Shown here: positions 11,599 to 21,918 of the stretch, in pieces
Layout of the letters: each line of letters begins with the position of its first letter
Position numbering within the stretch: the stretch's first letter is position 1
Source of the DNA: Avena insularis
Taxonomy: Eukaryota > Streptophyta > Magnoliopsida > Poales > Poaceae
Direction of reading: 5' to 3'
DNA length: 64,000 bases
NCBI GenBank assembly: GCA_023614405.1
Contig: CM042684.1
Coordinates: forward strand, 203,552,941-203,616,940
The notes under the pieces: generated by a model
Seen by the model: only the letters and a program-made list of their open reading frames with translations
The model's database searches: none
Told to the model about the DNA's origin: nothing
Translations under genes and position numbers: made by a program

Positions 11599-12036
11599 TG
11601 ATATGGGGTTGCCCGATCTTCTTAGTGAGTGACATAGGAGATGGCGATGATGATGGATATAACTTGTGAGACGCTGTCGAATTACCTCTCGGCTGCTCCC
11701 ATGTTGCCAATGCAACAGATCTTCGGCCCTATGGATATTCGCAACACCACACACTTGCACACATGATCCGGGATCACGAACAGTTTGCAATCTACCAATT
11801 CCCAGTGGAACGACAGATAACACTTAATTAGAGCCAATTTGATATTTTCTAGCGAAACACAATCACAATATCGGAGGATTCAAGATGAATGCTTGCAGCA
11901 ATCCAATCTAGGGTTTAATCTAAAACAAGTCTAAAGACTAATGAGGGGGTGGCGGCTGCCTATATGGGAGGACAGCCGCACACAACTAACTCGACCCAGG
12001 TGGGTCCGAGTTGGATACAAGCGGCCCAAACGGCTC
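11599..12036 (-). mobile_element. 5' LTR of element B, distal part
   Basis: LTR 3' half, ending (minus strand) CCCCATATCA at 11599. It is interrupted at 12036 by element E/D, whose TSD ggctc occupies 12032-12036. The other half is at 34100-34516. It is clearly diverged from the solo LTR at 5418, confirming they are not a pair. Confidence 0.88.
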
Positions 12037-13077
12037 TGATGCGGACCGTCCTATGGACGCTCATTCATCTACACCAAAAAGTCCCCCAAGTGGACCCATG
12101 ACTCGTGCCCGAGTCAAACTCCTACAAGGTAAGGTGAACTCGCTCCTCTCCTCGTGCCAATTTGATACCTCCTTGGATGGCATGCTACTTCATGCAACTA
12201 CCCTATGCATCATCAGGTACGAAGATTCGATACGTCACCAAGCACCCAAGGATCGAGAACAAGGAGCAGAGCATGAAGCAGGAGCCGCTGGAGCTGCTCA
12301 GACCGGAGTCTCCGGTCTGTGCACACCGGAGTCTCCGGTCCACCAAAGTCTCCGGCCTGAAGACACCGGAGTCTCCGGCCCCACCTCCGGTCTGCCCCCA
12401 GAATTGAGCCCTGGGACAATCTGAAGGACCCTCCGGAGGCCGGTCCGGAGACCGACCGGAATCTCCGGTCCAGACCGAAGTCTCCGGTCCACCACACCAG
12501 AGTCTCCGGACCGACTGTCGCCAGGCATGTAAAAGGCCTTTGGGCCTTCGGCCCATGTACCCCTTAGTCCGTCCAGAACTTGTCTTTTATTCCTAAAGTA
12601 CCCCTGATTAAGTGGCTGGCCTATATATAGTCCCCCACCTCCATTGTAAACCCTAGGCATGATATTGGAATTAGTGGAAACCCCTTTGTGGATCTATCTA
12701 ATTCTTGCCTCATGCTCCTTTACCAAGGAGCACCAATATCCCCAAACCTCGTTGGAGTTTACATCGTGCCTCCGTGTTGTACAAGGCCTTGGCATCGGTG
12801 TCCCTTTGCCAAGACGGCAAGATCTCACAGAGTGTCCCGTCTCGCCGTGCCGGTTCGAGAGAGAGTCCTATGCCCGACGTCGATCCTACGGATTGCGCCG
12901 GACCGGTCACCGCCGGCGTGAGCTATTGGTGTGTATCGTGGTTTTATGTGTGTGTGTTCATCATTTCTTCATGTGTGAGTTCGTCGTGTTCATCCTCCCC
13001 TCCTCTCCCCGCGCTCCATCCTAGATTTGAAAGGGAATCATGAAAGATCAGGCCACCCTAGAGGTTTGCCCTTAACA
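12037..13077 (+). mobile_element. 5' LTR of element E/D
   Basis: The first about 390 bp form an open frame (to 12424) encoding the pol tail GPMTRARVKLLQGKVNSLL. At 12300-12515 at least seven CCGGAGTCTCCGG-type palindromes follow. TATA ctatatatag lies at 12621-12630, so transcription should start near 12655. The LTR ends at 13077 directly before the primer site. Confidence 0.9.
12621..12630 (+). promoter_or_regulatory. TATA box of the E/D 5' LTR
   Basis: ctatatatag, conserved at 33638-33647 in the 3' LTR and (reversed) at 20171-20180 in F, consistent with the LTR promoter. Confidence 0.7.
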
Positions 13078-13079
13078 TA

Positions 13080-13093
13080 TTGGTATCAAGAGC
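13080..13093 (+). promoter_or_regulatory. Primer binding site of element E/D
   Basis: ttggtatcaagagc two bases after the LTR end. It differs from the initiator tRNA-Met complement by one extra A. Confidence 0.8.
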
Positions 13094-14316
13094 TTCGTTG
13101 CTCACGATTTCCCCCACAAATTTTTCTTCTATCCACCAAAAATTCGAAAATCCCCAAAAAAACAACCCACTTTGGATCGTTCTCTTGATTTGGAGTGTTA
13201 TTTGTGGTTTTGATCTGACCAAACCTTGTCTTAGGTGTTGGTCCAGCTTTATCCTGCGTTTTCCGAGCCCAATTTGGCCATTTTTTCGCGGATTTGAGGA
13301 CCCAAGGCGTGGATTTCTGCTCAAGAACACGAGCAGTTCGTGATCTGACTCCAGACCGGAGTCTCCGGCCTACACACTGGAGTCTCCGGCCTACACCGGA
13401 GTTTCCGGCCTGAAACCCCGGAGTCTCCGGCCTGACGCCTGATTTTGATAGGTTTGCCTCTAATCTTGCATTGGCTAATTTGTTCTTGTTTGTTTGTGCC
13501 CGTGTGCGTGTCGTCAACTAACAACAAGCTTTCGCATCGACAACCCCCGTGCTCATCGACACCATGACCCACAAACATCATCCCGCACCACCGACGCCAA
13601 GTTCATCATCAAAGAAGGTATAACTTGCGTCACCTTGTTAACCCCTATCTTCCTTTGCGTGTACCTATCCTATGAGAGTGGCTCATCTTGTGATTGCTTG
13701 AGCATTGTGCATTTGTCCTTGGATAGTGAGTGTCTCAAAGCTTGTAATACAACAGAAAGAAAAAGATACAAACAAAAAGCAAAAGAAAAATAGTCTCCCA
13801 TTGCCAAAGAGAGTCTCAAAGCTTGTAATCAAGAGAGAAAGAAGAGCGCCCAAGACAAGTGCACAAATCCGTTGCTCATTTTTCCACTTTGCAAACGAGC
13901 CACGGTCTCTCCTTGCATTGGCACGACAACGAGCTTAGTCTTCGTTAGGACATTTTGTTTGCTCATTTTCATAGTCGTGTCAATCCCAACTTTCTCCACG
14001 TGTGTGTATAAAGTCGTAGGTTCCCGTCACCCTTTTGAGTTGTTGACCTTCGCCTTTGACTTGAGTTTTGTTGGATTTTACCCACTTTTCACTATCCCTT
14101 TTCTTTTGGTTGGTTCTTTGGCTTTCCACAGTCCTAACCTACCACCAACAAGCTTTTGAGAGTTAGTTCTTTCTTTAGTGTGAGTTTTCTTTGCAATTCC
14201 ACTTTGCACGCTTATAGCTCTCACTTGTGGTTTCTAGTTTGGTGCAATCCCCAAGGTGAGGTACAAGGCTAACACCACCATATTCCACTTCCATATACAA
14301 TACTTGTGTATCTTGC
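13094..14316 (+). other. 5' leader of E/D with palindrome cluster
   Basis: Untranslated leader of about 1.2 kb. At 13352-13437 it carries four CCGGAGTCTCCGG-type palindromes spaced about 21-24 bp, the same motif as in the LTR. An A-rich tract lies at 13750-13800. Open frames here overlap this repeat and are not credible genes. Confidence 0.65.
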
Positions 14317-15058
14317 ATGATGGATAGGCACGGTGAGCCGAGCCAACCACCTCCCCAAGAAGAAGATCAAGGACCGTACATGACGCGCGCAAGTCACTTC
14401 ATCGTCCGCCAAGAATTCCGTGAACATTGCCAAGCCCTTGAGACGTGACAAGATGAACAATTTGGCGAGACGCAAGCCGAGTTCAAGAACATCGACAACC
14501 GCCTCGATGGCCTCGAAAGGCAAATGCAAGCAATTCATCACAACTTCGGCCACCAAAATGAGTCGCTTCAATGCTGCATCGCCGAAACAAATGACAATCT
14601 TCGACGCCTCATCGACGGAATGTCAAGACTGCGTTCACGTGCTTCAAGCTCTTCAAGTTCTTCGCATCGTCATGCACCTCTGCAACAAGATCTACCTCCA
14701 AGTGCTCCAAGACGCAATGATTCCCTCGTGGTTGAAGATGGAACCTCTTCGAACTATGTACCTTCCCCACGGCATGCCGCAACGTCAAGCTATGATGGTG
14801 ACCTCTCTTCAAGGCCATGAGCAAGGCAAGAAGCACACCGTCATCACGTAAGGGAACTAGTGATCCAACAAGAGCAACCACAAGAGGAACCGCAAGCGCA
14901 ACCACAAGTCTACCACCATCGACCGCGACACATACTTGACACAACAAGTGATGACTCCAATTTGGAGAATCAAGCTCATCATCGGCGTGAAGCTCTCCAA
15001 GATCCTCCTCCTTGTCATCAACGTCATGAACGTCCGCACCGACACCATGGTCATCACG
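14317..15058 (+). pseudogene. gag N-terminus of element E/D
   Basis: ATG at 14317 (a second ATG follows directly), giving MMDRHGEPSQPPPQEE. TGA at 14446-14448 is in frame, consistent with CGA-to-TGA decay. The frame continues to TGA at 14818 and after a shift as a Gln/Pro/His-rich tract (about 14860-15058). A coiled-coil-like region (NIDNRLDGLERQMQAIHHN) lies at about 14488-14545. It stops at the F insertion; about 100-150 gag residues expected here are missing on both sides, so F is flanked by a deletion. Confidence 0.75.
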
Positions 15059-15493
15059 AGGCCCATACGCTCAGGCCGGAGACTCCGGTCTGTCTCCGGT
15101 GTCGTCTCCGGCTGTCCTCGATCTCGATCGGGGGGGTCAGTCTGGAGGTGGGTCCGGTGACTCTGGGGTCAGCAGGCCGGAGACTCCGGTGTCTTCAGGC
15201 CGGAGACTCTGGTGTGCGCAGGCCAGAGACTCCGGTGCTCCAGCTGCTGCTTCTTCCGTCTTCTCTTCCAAGCCTCCGTCTTGTCGGGCTTGGTGCTCCG
15301 GGCTTCCTCCCATTCCTCCGTACTTGTTGGTGTGAACCTATCATGGATATGGGACGAAGTATGAAGTAGTATACCATCCAAGAGGGTAGGAAGTGGGCTT
15401 TCATAGAGGAACGGATTCACCTTTGGAGTCCATGATGACTTGGCATTAGTTGGAGACCATGATGTGGTAACGACCGAAGGTCGGGCCACATCA
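15059..15493 (-). mobile_element. 3' LTR of element F, truncated
   Basis: Matches 20275-20707. It keeps the U3 start TGATGTGGCCCGACC after the purine tract and about five CCGGAGACTCCGG-type palindromes at 15070-15235, but lacks about 555 bp including TATA and U5. It has 17 bp near the start that the 5' LTR lacks. Confidence 0.85.
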
Positions 15494-16797
15494 TCTCCCC
15501 TCCCTTCAAAAAGAGTCGTCCTCGACTCTACACGCTTATCACAAAGTAGAAGATGTCGAGAGACCTTCTTGATCCCGGGGTTCATCATATAGTCGTCCTC
15601 GAGAACATTGCATTGACAACATCTCAATGTTCCTTCACCTTCAATGAAGCCTACAAAGCTCACCACAAAAGCAAAGCAACACTCAAAGCGTAGCCAATTC
15701 ATGAAGATTATAGCATGAGTCCTCAAGTAGAGTGAAGTCACCTTAGGATGTAGAGATGACTCGTTGAAGGGCAGCCATAGGTAACTCTCTATGGTTCGTC
15801 TTGTCAACTCTTTGTCCATAGAGGTTGACGCGTACGCAATTGTACCTTCACACAACAAAGACCAAGCAACATATGTTTGTGTGTGGTAGAGGAGCATGTC
15901 ATTTGTGGCATGTCCATTCTTGTTCACAACACTATTAGCACAACTCAAGTATAGCAAACTGGATGCATATGCAAGGTCAAAGTGCATGGAAATCATTTGA
16001 ACATCATCCAAATGTGGGAACTCAAAAACTCCATAAAACATCTTCATGTGGCACTCAAAGCAATGGACAATATTGGTCAACATATTTGATGCAAGAGTAG
16101 GAGAATTTGGCAAAAACACATGTGGAAGAACATCCAAAACAACATCATTATATGTGCAAACCAACCATTGGAAAGAATAATTGGTCAACATGTTGGATGC
16201 CACACACAAATCATCAAAACCAAATATCATTGGGATATGAGTATCATGAGCGGAAGCAAAAACAACATGTTTGCAAACAAACCATATGAAAGAGCAAGTG
16301 GTCCTTATGTTTGTTGCAACAACAATATGAGAGACTTGGAAGCTCTCATGACAATACATGCTCATAATGGCATTATGGTTGCGCACAAAACATCGGAAAG
16401 AGATATTGTTCAACATTTTTGTGGCAACACACAAAGCATCAATATCCAATAGCAACGAGACATGATTGTCACAAGGTGAAAGAATACCATTAAAATGCTT
16501 GCAATAAAACCATAGGAAAGAGCAGTTTGTCAACATGAAAGATGCAAAGCATGCAAAAGGTATCAGAGCTGGGTTCGATCTTGAACTCACTTGGGGAATG
16601 CTCTCTAGAGCTCTTTTTGTCAACTCGTGCTCTACCGAGGTTGACATTCTTGTGCGTGTGCCTACACACATGAAACACAAAAGGAAGAATGTGTGTGCAT
16701 GGTAGATAAACACATCATCCATCATGACGTATATCTTCTTGTGCACATCACCATTAGTGTCAATCAAGTATGAAAAATGTGCATGGTGAGTATGCAA
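15169..16797 (-). CDS. F ORF2: repeat-containing protein, unknown function
   Basis: A 542-codon open frame on the minus strand, not recognised as any enzyme. The N-terminal three-fifths contain about five imperfect repeats of some 35-45 residues built on a core like N-M-L-T-N-x-S-F-x-W-F-x-C, e.g. CSFLWFYCKH, ISFRCFVRNH, CSFIWFVCKH, YSFQWLVC, each followed by a hydrophilic stretch and D-x-D-D-L-C-V-A. The C-terminus contains VESRTTLFEGRGDD, encoded just upstream of and across the purine tract, and then runs into the LTR (from 15493) with a basic KRRRKKQ segment at about 15255. It was probably once one frame with ORF1: the intervening 16995-16800 also encodes repeat-like sequence (CFSCNDV, CFACNNN) interrupted by stops. 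The Met at 16797 is therefore a formal start only. Confidence 0.6.
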   Translation of the reverse strand: MHTHHAHFSYLIDTNGDVHKKIYVMMDDVFIYHAHTFFLLCFMCVGTRTRMSTSVEHELTKRALESIPQVSSRSNPALIPFACFASFMLTNCSFLWFYCKHFNGILSPCDNHVSLLLDIDALCVATKMLNNISFRCFVRNHNAIMSMYCHESFQVSHIVVATNIRTTCSFIWFVCKHVVFASAHDTHIPMIFGFDDLCVASNMLTNYSFQWLVCTYNDVVLDVLPHVFLPNSPTLASNMLTNIVHCFECHMKMFYGVFEFPHLDDVQMISMHFDLAYASSLLYLSCANSVVNKNGHATNDMLLYHTQTYVAWSLLCEGTIAYASTSMDKELTRRTIESYLWLPFNESSLHPKVTSLYLRTHAIIFMNWLRFECCFAFVVSFVGFIEGEGTLRCCQCNVLEDDYMMNPGIKKVSRHLLLCDKRVESRTTLFEGRGDDVARPSVVTTSWSPTNAKSSWTPKVNPFLYESPLPTLLDGILLHTSSHIHDRFTPTSTEEWEEARSTKPDKTEAWKRRRKKQQLEHRSLWPAHTRVSGLKTPESPAC

Positions 16798-16994
16798 GTG
16801 GGGAACATGCTTATCATGGCTATGGGGGCCATCTCAATAGAAAGCATATGAGAATTATTGTTGCAAGCAAAACAAGTGAAAGAGAAATTGTTCATCTTAT
16901 TGCAAGCAACGGGAGAAATTGTAAAACACTCATGACAAAGCATTATCCGAGGGGTACCATTGGTAACATCATTACAAGAAAAACATTTTAAAGA

Positions 16995-18374
16995 TCAATT
17001 GTTCAACAAAGTGCAAGCAATGATATCATCAACGTAATGTTTAGAGCATGTCATGTCTATGGCGACATCATCACAATCAAATAATTTCACATGCTCACAT
17101 GGAAAAATCAATGAAGCATATCTGATATCACAAACATCATCCATAGCATGCCAATCATCACAAGTCATCATGTCCACTAGTGGGATCATGGCATCATCAA
17201 CACCCTTATTCTTACCTTGTTCATACATCTCATATGAAGTGGGTGTTGTGGTAGTATTGGCCTCCATGTGGGTGACTTCTTCATCTTGTATGGGGATGGC
17301 ATCATCTTCATCCACCATGTTCATCTTCTCGGTCAGAGGCATCATCATATCCAAGCTTGGCACTTCTTGATCCATGGAACCTAGCACATCATGAGAATAC
17401 ACACTAGAGGTAGAGGGCAAGTCGTTAGAAATCGAAGTGGTATCACATGACCTATCAACTACCACTCTCAACTCACTAGGTGTATCACTCATGCCCTCCA
17501 AGTGGAAGCACTCAATCTCACATATGGTGGAGTCACTCATCTCACTCTTGTTTTCACTCAAGTGGGCTAAGTGGCTCTCATACTCACATAGGATTGGTAC
17601 CACATCATCACTCAAGCATGTAGGGGTAGGCTCGGTTCTCTCAACTCCATGCGCCTCCTTTGGTGAAGGGAAAATCCCATGCTCACCAATCTTGACCTTG
17701 TCGTCGCCATCTTGCACCTTGGCTTGTGTAGTCCTCTTGACGTACTCGTCCAACTTGGCGAAGTAGAGGTCTTCGTGTTCCTCATCCATGAAGTTGCATG
17801 CGTCATATAGGACGTCAAGTTTGGGCGTTGAAGCTTGATGGCATGGAGGAGAGCTTGCTCTTGGTGCCATTTTAGTGGTGGCACGAGTAGTTGAAGGTGC
17901 CTTATGATGGTGTCGACAGAGGTCATTGGCGTGCCTTGCCAAAGGTTGATGTAGATGGCACACTTGGTCATCCACATGACGCTCGCGACGATGCTCCTTG
18001 TCATTGGCACTCTTCTTGGTGAGGCATTGTAATGAGCGCAAAGCATCATTTGTCTTGGCCATCATGCTTACGGTTTTGGCGAAGTTGTTGTCCATGTCGC
18101 GCTTGAAGTTGTCCATTTGATGGTGGATCTTGTTGCTCTTGAGGTGGTGGCTCCCTCTTGGTCGATGCGACTTGAGGAGCTTGTCATTGTCTTTCTCGAA
18201 GTCTTCCATGCTTGGGGAGTTATTGTTGTTGTAGAACTCCATATCGCCCAAGCATGTGGAGCCATTGTCGGTGTAGTGCTCCATCATGTCATCCATGCTT
18301 GTGGAGGCATATGCATGGTAGCTCATCGTGGATTCTTCATAGAAATAATCCTTGGTTCCGGAGTCCCTAGACAT
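16995..18374 (-). CDS. F ORF1: gag-position protein, unknown function
   Basis: A 459-codon open frame on the minus strand starting MSRDSGTKDYFYEE, the first ORF after F's leader and thus in the gag position. It is Asp/Glu/Met/His-rich. A probable coiled coil occupies about residues 80-125 (HHQMDNFKRDMDNNFAK). A basic His/Arg stretch follows at about 125-165, then a long acidic region. No zinc knuckle, protease or RT motif is visible. It ends ...LLNN at TGA 16995, after which similarly biased sequence continues toward ORF2. An intact frame of this length in a non-autonomous element suggests recent selection, or recent arrival. Confidence 0.6.
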   Translation of the reverse strand: MSRDSGTKDYFYEESTMSYHAYASTSMDDMMEHYTDNGSTCLGDMEFYNNNNSPSMEDFEKDNDKLLKSHRPRGSHHLKSNKIHHQMDNFKRDMDNNFAKTVSMMAKTNDALRSLQCLTKKSANDKEHRRERHVDDQVCHLHQPLARHANDLCRHHHKAPSTTRATTKMAPRASSPPCHQASTPKLDVLYDACNFMDEEHEDLYFAKLDEYVKRTTQAKVQDGDDKVKIGEHGIFPSPKEAHGVERTEPTPTCLSDDVVPILCEYESHLAHLSENKSEMSDSTICEIECFHLEGMSDTPSELRVVVDRSCDTTSISNDLPSTSSVYSHDVLGSMDQEVPSLDMMMPLTEKMNMVDEDDAIPIQDEEVTHMEANTTTTPTSYEMYEQGKNKGVDDAMIPLVDMMTCDDWHAMDDVCDIRYASLIFPCEHVKLFDCDDVAIDMTCSKHYVDDIIACTLLNN

Positions 18375-19701
18375 GTTTCACAAGACCAAGTGGTGTATAT
18401 GGAAGTGGTAGGGGTTAGGGATGCAACGTCAAACCTTACTTTACCTTGGAAGATAGTATTGTGCAAGTGGCAACACTTGAGAGCAATCAAAACCAAGCAA
18501 AGTGAAGTTCACGCAGAACAACAAAACCAACTAACCACTAAAAAACACACACGCACAAAGCTTATGGTGGATAGGTATGGAAGGTGGTGTGTCCAAGAAC
18601 AATCTGAAATCAAGATATTGTAATGGCAAGTAAAGAACCACGATGATCACAAAGCAAAACAAGTCAATCCACAAGATAGAAATATATACAAGGAAACACA
18701 CACAGTGGGATAAATGGGACTTGTGCGACGGATAAAGTGAGCTAAGAACCAAATGATTACCTAGTGAAGACTATAAGATCATGTCGCACAAGTGCAAGGA
18801 GATACGCTAGTTCGATTGCAATTATATTGGTGGGCTACAAGATGTGCACAATAAGTACCACCTATATGATGTTCATCGAGCTTGCGCTTCCTATTCTATG
18901 AGGCACTTGTTTGTTTGTTTCTTTTTCTTCTTTCTTTTCTATTATTTTTCACTTTTCTTTTCTTTTTCACTTGCCCCTTCCTTGTGCCAACAACTATACA
19001 AGATAACTATATGAGATAGCGCGCTCACAACTTTTGCTCGGAATTCTACAAGGTATCAAATGTGCATAGCCCAAGCAATCATAGGAGGAACTAGTCTCAA
19101 TAGGTGTTTGTTGAACGCAAAGATAGTGTAGCTCACAAAGGGAAGCAAGTGGGGATAAGTCGCGGAATTTTTATACCTTTCGTCGCCAATCTTCACCCTC
19201 TATTGGTGGATTCTGCCTTGCTCGCGGAATTTGGATGGAGTAGATAGCATGAACCACGGATATGATGATGTAGAGCTCCTTCTCCTCTTCAAAACGAGCT
19301 AAAGAACACCAAAATCCGAGTTCGTATGCAAAATTTATGCTCAAAACGGTGAAACAGATTTGCTGCCAGCAGTGGGGGGCGGAGACTTTGCCAGAAACTC
19401 CGGTCTGGACCGGAATCTCCGGTCTGGAGGTTCCAGGACGTGCAGAACTCGTCCAGGACGCGATTTTGGCGGCAAAACTCGAACCAAAACACCAAATTGG
19501 TGGGGGAAATCAAGGAATTAGGCCATGGAAACGCAGGGGAAGGTAGATCAACAAGTTTAGCAAGTAATCCACGGATCAAAACCTACCAAAACGCACTCAA
19601 ATCACAGATCGATCCAAAACACGAATTGGGGCTGTTTTTGGTGGAATTTTCGAATTTATGGGAAAAAGACCAAATCGAGAGGAAATCCGTGGCAACCAAA
19701 A
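18375..19701 (-). other. 5' leader of element F
   Basis: Leader between primer site and ORF1. Two CCGGAnTCTCCGG-type palindromes lie at about 19395-19425, as in E/D's leader. On the plus strand a long pyrimidine tract lies at 18910-18980, i.e. purine-rich in the transcript. No other coding signal seen. Confidence 0.6.
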
Positions 19702-19716
19702 GCTGCTGATACCAAA
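19702..19716 (-). promoter_or_regulatory. Primer binding site of element F
   Basis: Minus strand TTTGGTATCAGCAGC immediately after the LTR end CATAACA. Initiator tRNA-Met type, as in E/D and B. Confidence 0.8.
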
Positions 19717-20707
19717 TGTTATGGGGTAACCCCGTGGGTGGCCCGATCTTCACGGATCTCGTGGTCAAACCGATGGGAAAGCGAGGGGAAAGGGAGAAGG
19801 TAGCGGAAGCGGACGCACACCTCGTGAAGAACACGATGAACACACGCAAAATACACACGATACAAGGCCGATTGCTCTCACCGGTGGCCACCGGTCCAAT
19901 AGAATCCTCGCAAGGAAAGATCGGTCAACGTGCTCCCTCGATCCCACGCGGAGAGGGAAGAACACCTTGGAGAGGGTCTTGACGTCTTCGCAAAGGGACA
20001 CCGATGCCAAGGCCTTGTACAACGAGGGAGGCACGATGCAAACTCCAACGAGGTGGTGACGATAGTCGATCCCCTTTGGTAGAAGGGGATGAGGCAAAAG
20101 TAGAGATTCCACAAGGGGGTTTTCTTTAGTCTATCATCTATGCCTAGGGTTACATGAGGGGGTGGGGGCACTATATATAGTCCAGCCACTAGTTGAAGGG
20201 TACTTTAGGAATAAAAGGGCAAAGTCTGGGCGGACTAAGGGGTACATGGGCCAAGGGCCCAGCTGGTGGCACGCAGGCCCATACGCTCAGGCCGGAGACT
20301 CCGGTGTGGGGTCCGGAGACTCCGGTCTGTCTCCGGTGTCGTCTTCGCAGGGGCCTTCTGGCTGTCCTCGAGCTCGATCGGGGGGGGCGGTCAGTCCGGA
20401 GGTGGGTCCGGAGACTCCGGGGTCAGCAGGTCGGAGACTCCGGTGTCTTCAGGCCGGAGACTCCGGTGCTCTAGCTGCTGCTTCTTCCGTCTTCTCTTCC
20501 AAGCCTCCGTCTTGTCGGGCTTGGTGCTCCAGGCTTCCTCCCATGCCTGCGTACTTGTTGGTGTGAACCTATCATGGGTATGGGACGGAGTATGAAGTAG
20601 TATACCATCCAAGAGGGTAGGAAGTGGGCTTTCATAGAGGAACAGATTCATCTTTGGAGTCCATGATGAGTTGGCAAAAGTTGGAGACCATGATGTGGTA
20701 CACATCA
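19717..20707 (-). mobile_element. 5' LTR of element F
   Basis: 991 bp LTR: minus-strand start TGATGTG at 20707, end CCCCATAACA at 19717. TATA at 20171-20180. At least five near-perfect CCGGAGACTCCGG palindromes at 20290-20465. The U3 part encodes a tail similar to that at the end of ORF2 (frame 20729-20391). Confidence 0.88.
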
Positions 20708-21918
20708 CAATCACAACTTGGCATGACATGAAGGCTCACATGAGATCCCGGTTCGTCCCCGCGCACTACACGCGTGACCTCTTCAACAACCTTCAAGCGC
20801 TTCGTCAAGGGACAAAGACCGTGGAAGAGTACTTCAAGGAAATGGAACTCAACTTGATTCGCGCCAACATTGATGAGCGCATGGAGCAAACAATGGCACG
20901 TTTCCTTATTGGCTTGAATCACCCTATCAAGCGCATCGTCGAGTTCCAAACATACAACACCATGGTTGATCTTGTGCACATAGCAACAAAGGCGGAACGT
21001 CAAGTGCAAGAGGATATCAAACACAACAAGCCCAAGACGTACTTCACCTACAAGCAAGCTTCAACCGCTACACCAACAACTTTCAATGGACGCTCCTCAA
21101 GTACCTCCAAGCCTTCCTTCAAGCCCACACTTCCTCAAGGAAAACTGCCCCCAAGTGGCAAGCAAGCTAAGAGTGGTACACCTTTCAATGGTGAATGCTA
21201 CAAGTGTGGAGGTAAAGGACACAAGTCGGTCGAATGTGGAAACAAGAAAGTCTTGTTCATCCATGACAATGGTGATGAAGAGTACTTGAGTGAAGATGAG
21301 TTTGATGCCCATGTCAAGGAAGCAATGGCAAGGCAACAAGTGGAAGATGACCAAGAACTTCTCATGTGTGAACATGACGCAAGTCCATCGCTTGTCGTCA
21401 CAAGGATCTTGACCACTCAAGCACAAGAGCATGAAGACCAACGCTCCAATATCTTCCACACACGAGCCGGCACCAATGGAAAATCTATCAAGGTGATCAT
21501 TGACGGAGGGAGTTGCCACAACCTTGCTAGCACGGAGTTGTGTCAGAAGCTCAACCTTACCCTTCATCCGCACAAGCACCCCTACCACGTGCAACGGCTA
21601 AGTGACCAAGGGTCCGTGAAGATCAAGCATACCGTATCGGTCTCCTTCGCCATTGGTTCTTACAAAGATACGGTGGAGTGTGATGTGGTTCCTATGACAG
21701 TTTCCCACATGCTTCTTGGTCGACCATGGCAATTTGACAAGGCTGCTCAACATGATGGTCGCACCAATGTATACACCTTCAAATGGCTCAACAAAACATG
21801 TGTTTTGCAACCTATGGCTCCTAGCCAAATAATTGCGGCCAATGAAAAGGCTTTAGTGAGGGCGCAAAGCACTACACCTAATTGTGAGAAGAGAGGTGAG
21901 AGAGTAACCACCTCATAG
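20708..21918 (+). pseudogene. gag C-terminus and protease of element E/D
   Basis: Frame open from the F junction to TAG at 21916. Contains the gag domain end (TWHDMKAHMRSRFVP, about 20720), an intact CCHC zinc knuckle (CYKCGGKGHKSVEC, about 21195-21236), an acidic linker, and protease IIDGGSCHNLAS (about 21495-21530) with the VVPMTVSHMLLGRPW block typical of this lineage. The 5' half of gag is separated by F. The RT frame follows with a shift at about 21916. Confidence 0.88.

Larger units (their letters stand above)
15059..20707 (-). mobile_element. Non-autonomous gypsy element F
   Basis: On the minus strand: 5' LTR 20707-19717, primer site, leader, two long ORFs (18374-16995 and 16797-15169), polypurine tract GAAGGGAGGGGAGA (15507-15494), and a 3' LTR from 15493 truncated at 15059. 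No gag zinc knuckle, protease, RT or integrase is present. LTR start (TGATGTGG), TATA, CCGGAGACTCCGG palindromes and the SRTTL-plus-purine-tract junction match E/D, so E/D-type elements are the likely source of its enzymes. The left LTR end and the neighbouring E/D gag are deleted, so no TSD can be read. Confidence 0.85.

Noticed and set aside
12203..12660. Several overlapping long frames on both strands across 12203-12660 (and 33220-33677)
   Set aside because: Caused by the CCGGAGTCTCCGG palindromes, which lack stops in most frames. Only the plus-strand pol tail frame is supported by family comparison.
14269..14571. Minus-strand frames opposite E/D gag and F
   Set aside because: Shadows of coding sequence on the other strand; no motifs.
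20391..20729. Separate 112-codon gene on the minus strand
   Set aside because: It is the U3 pol-tail-like frame of F's 5' LTR; its first residues come from the flanking E/D gag.
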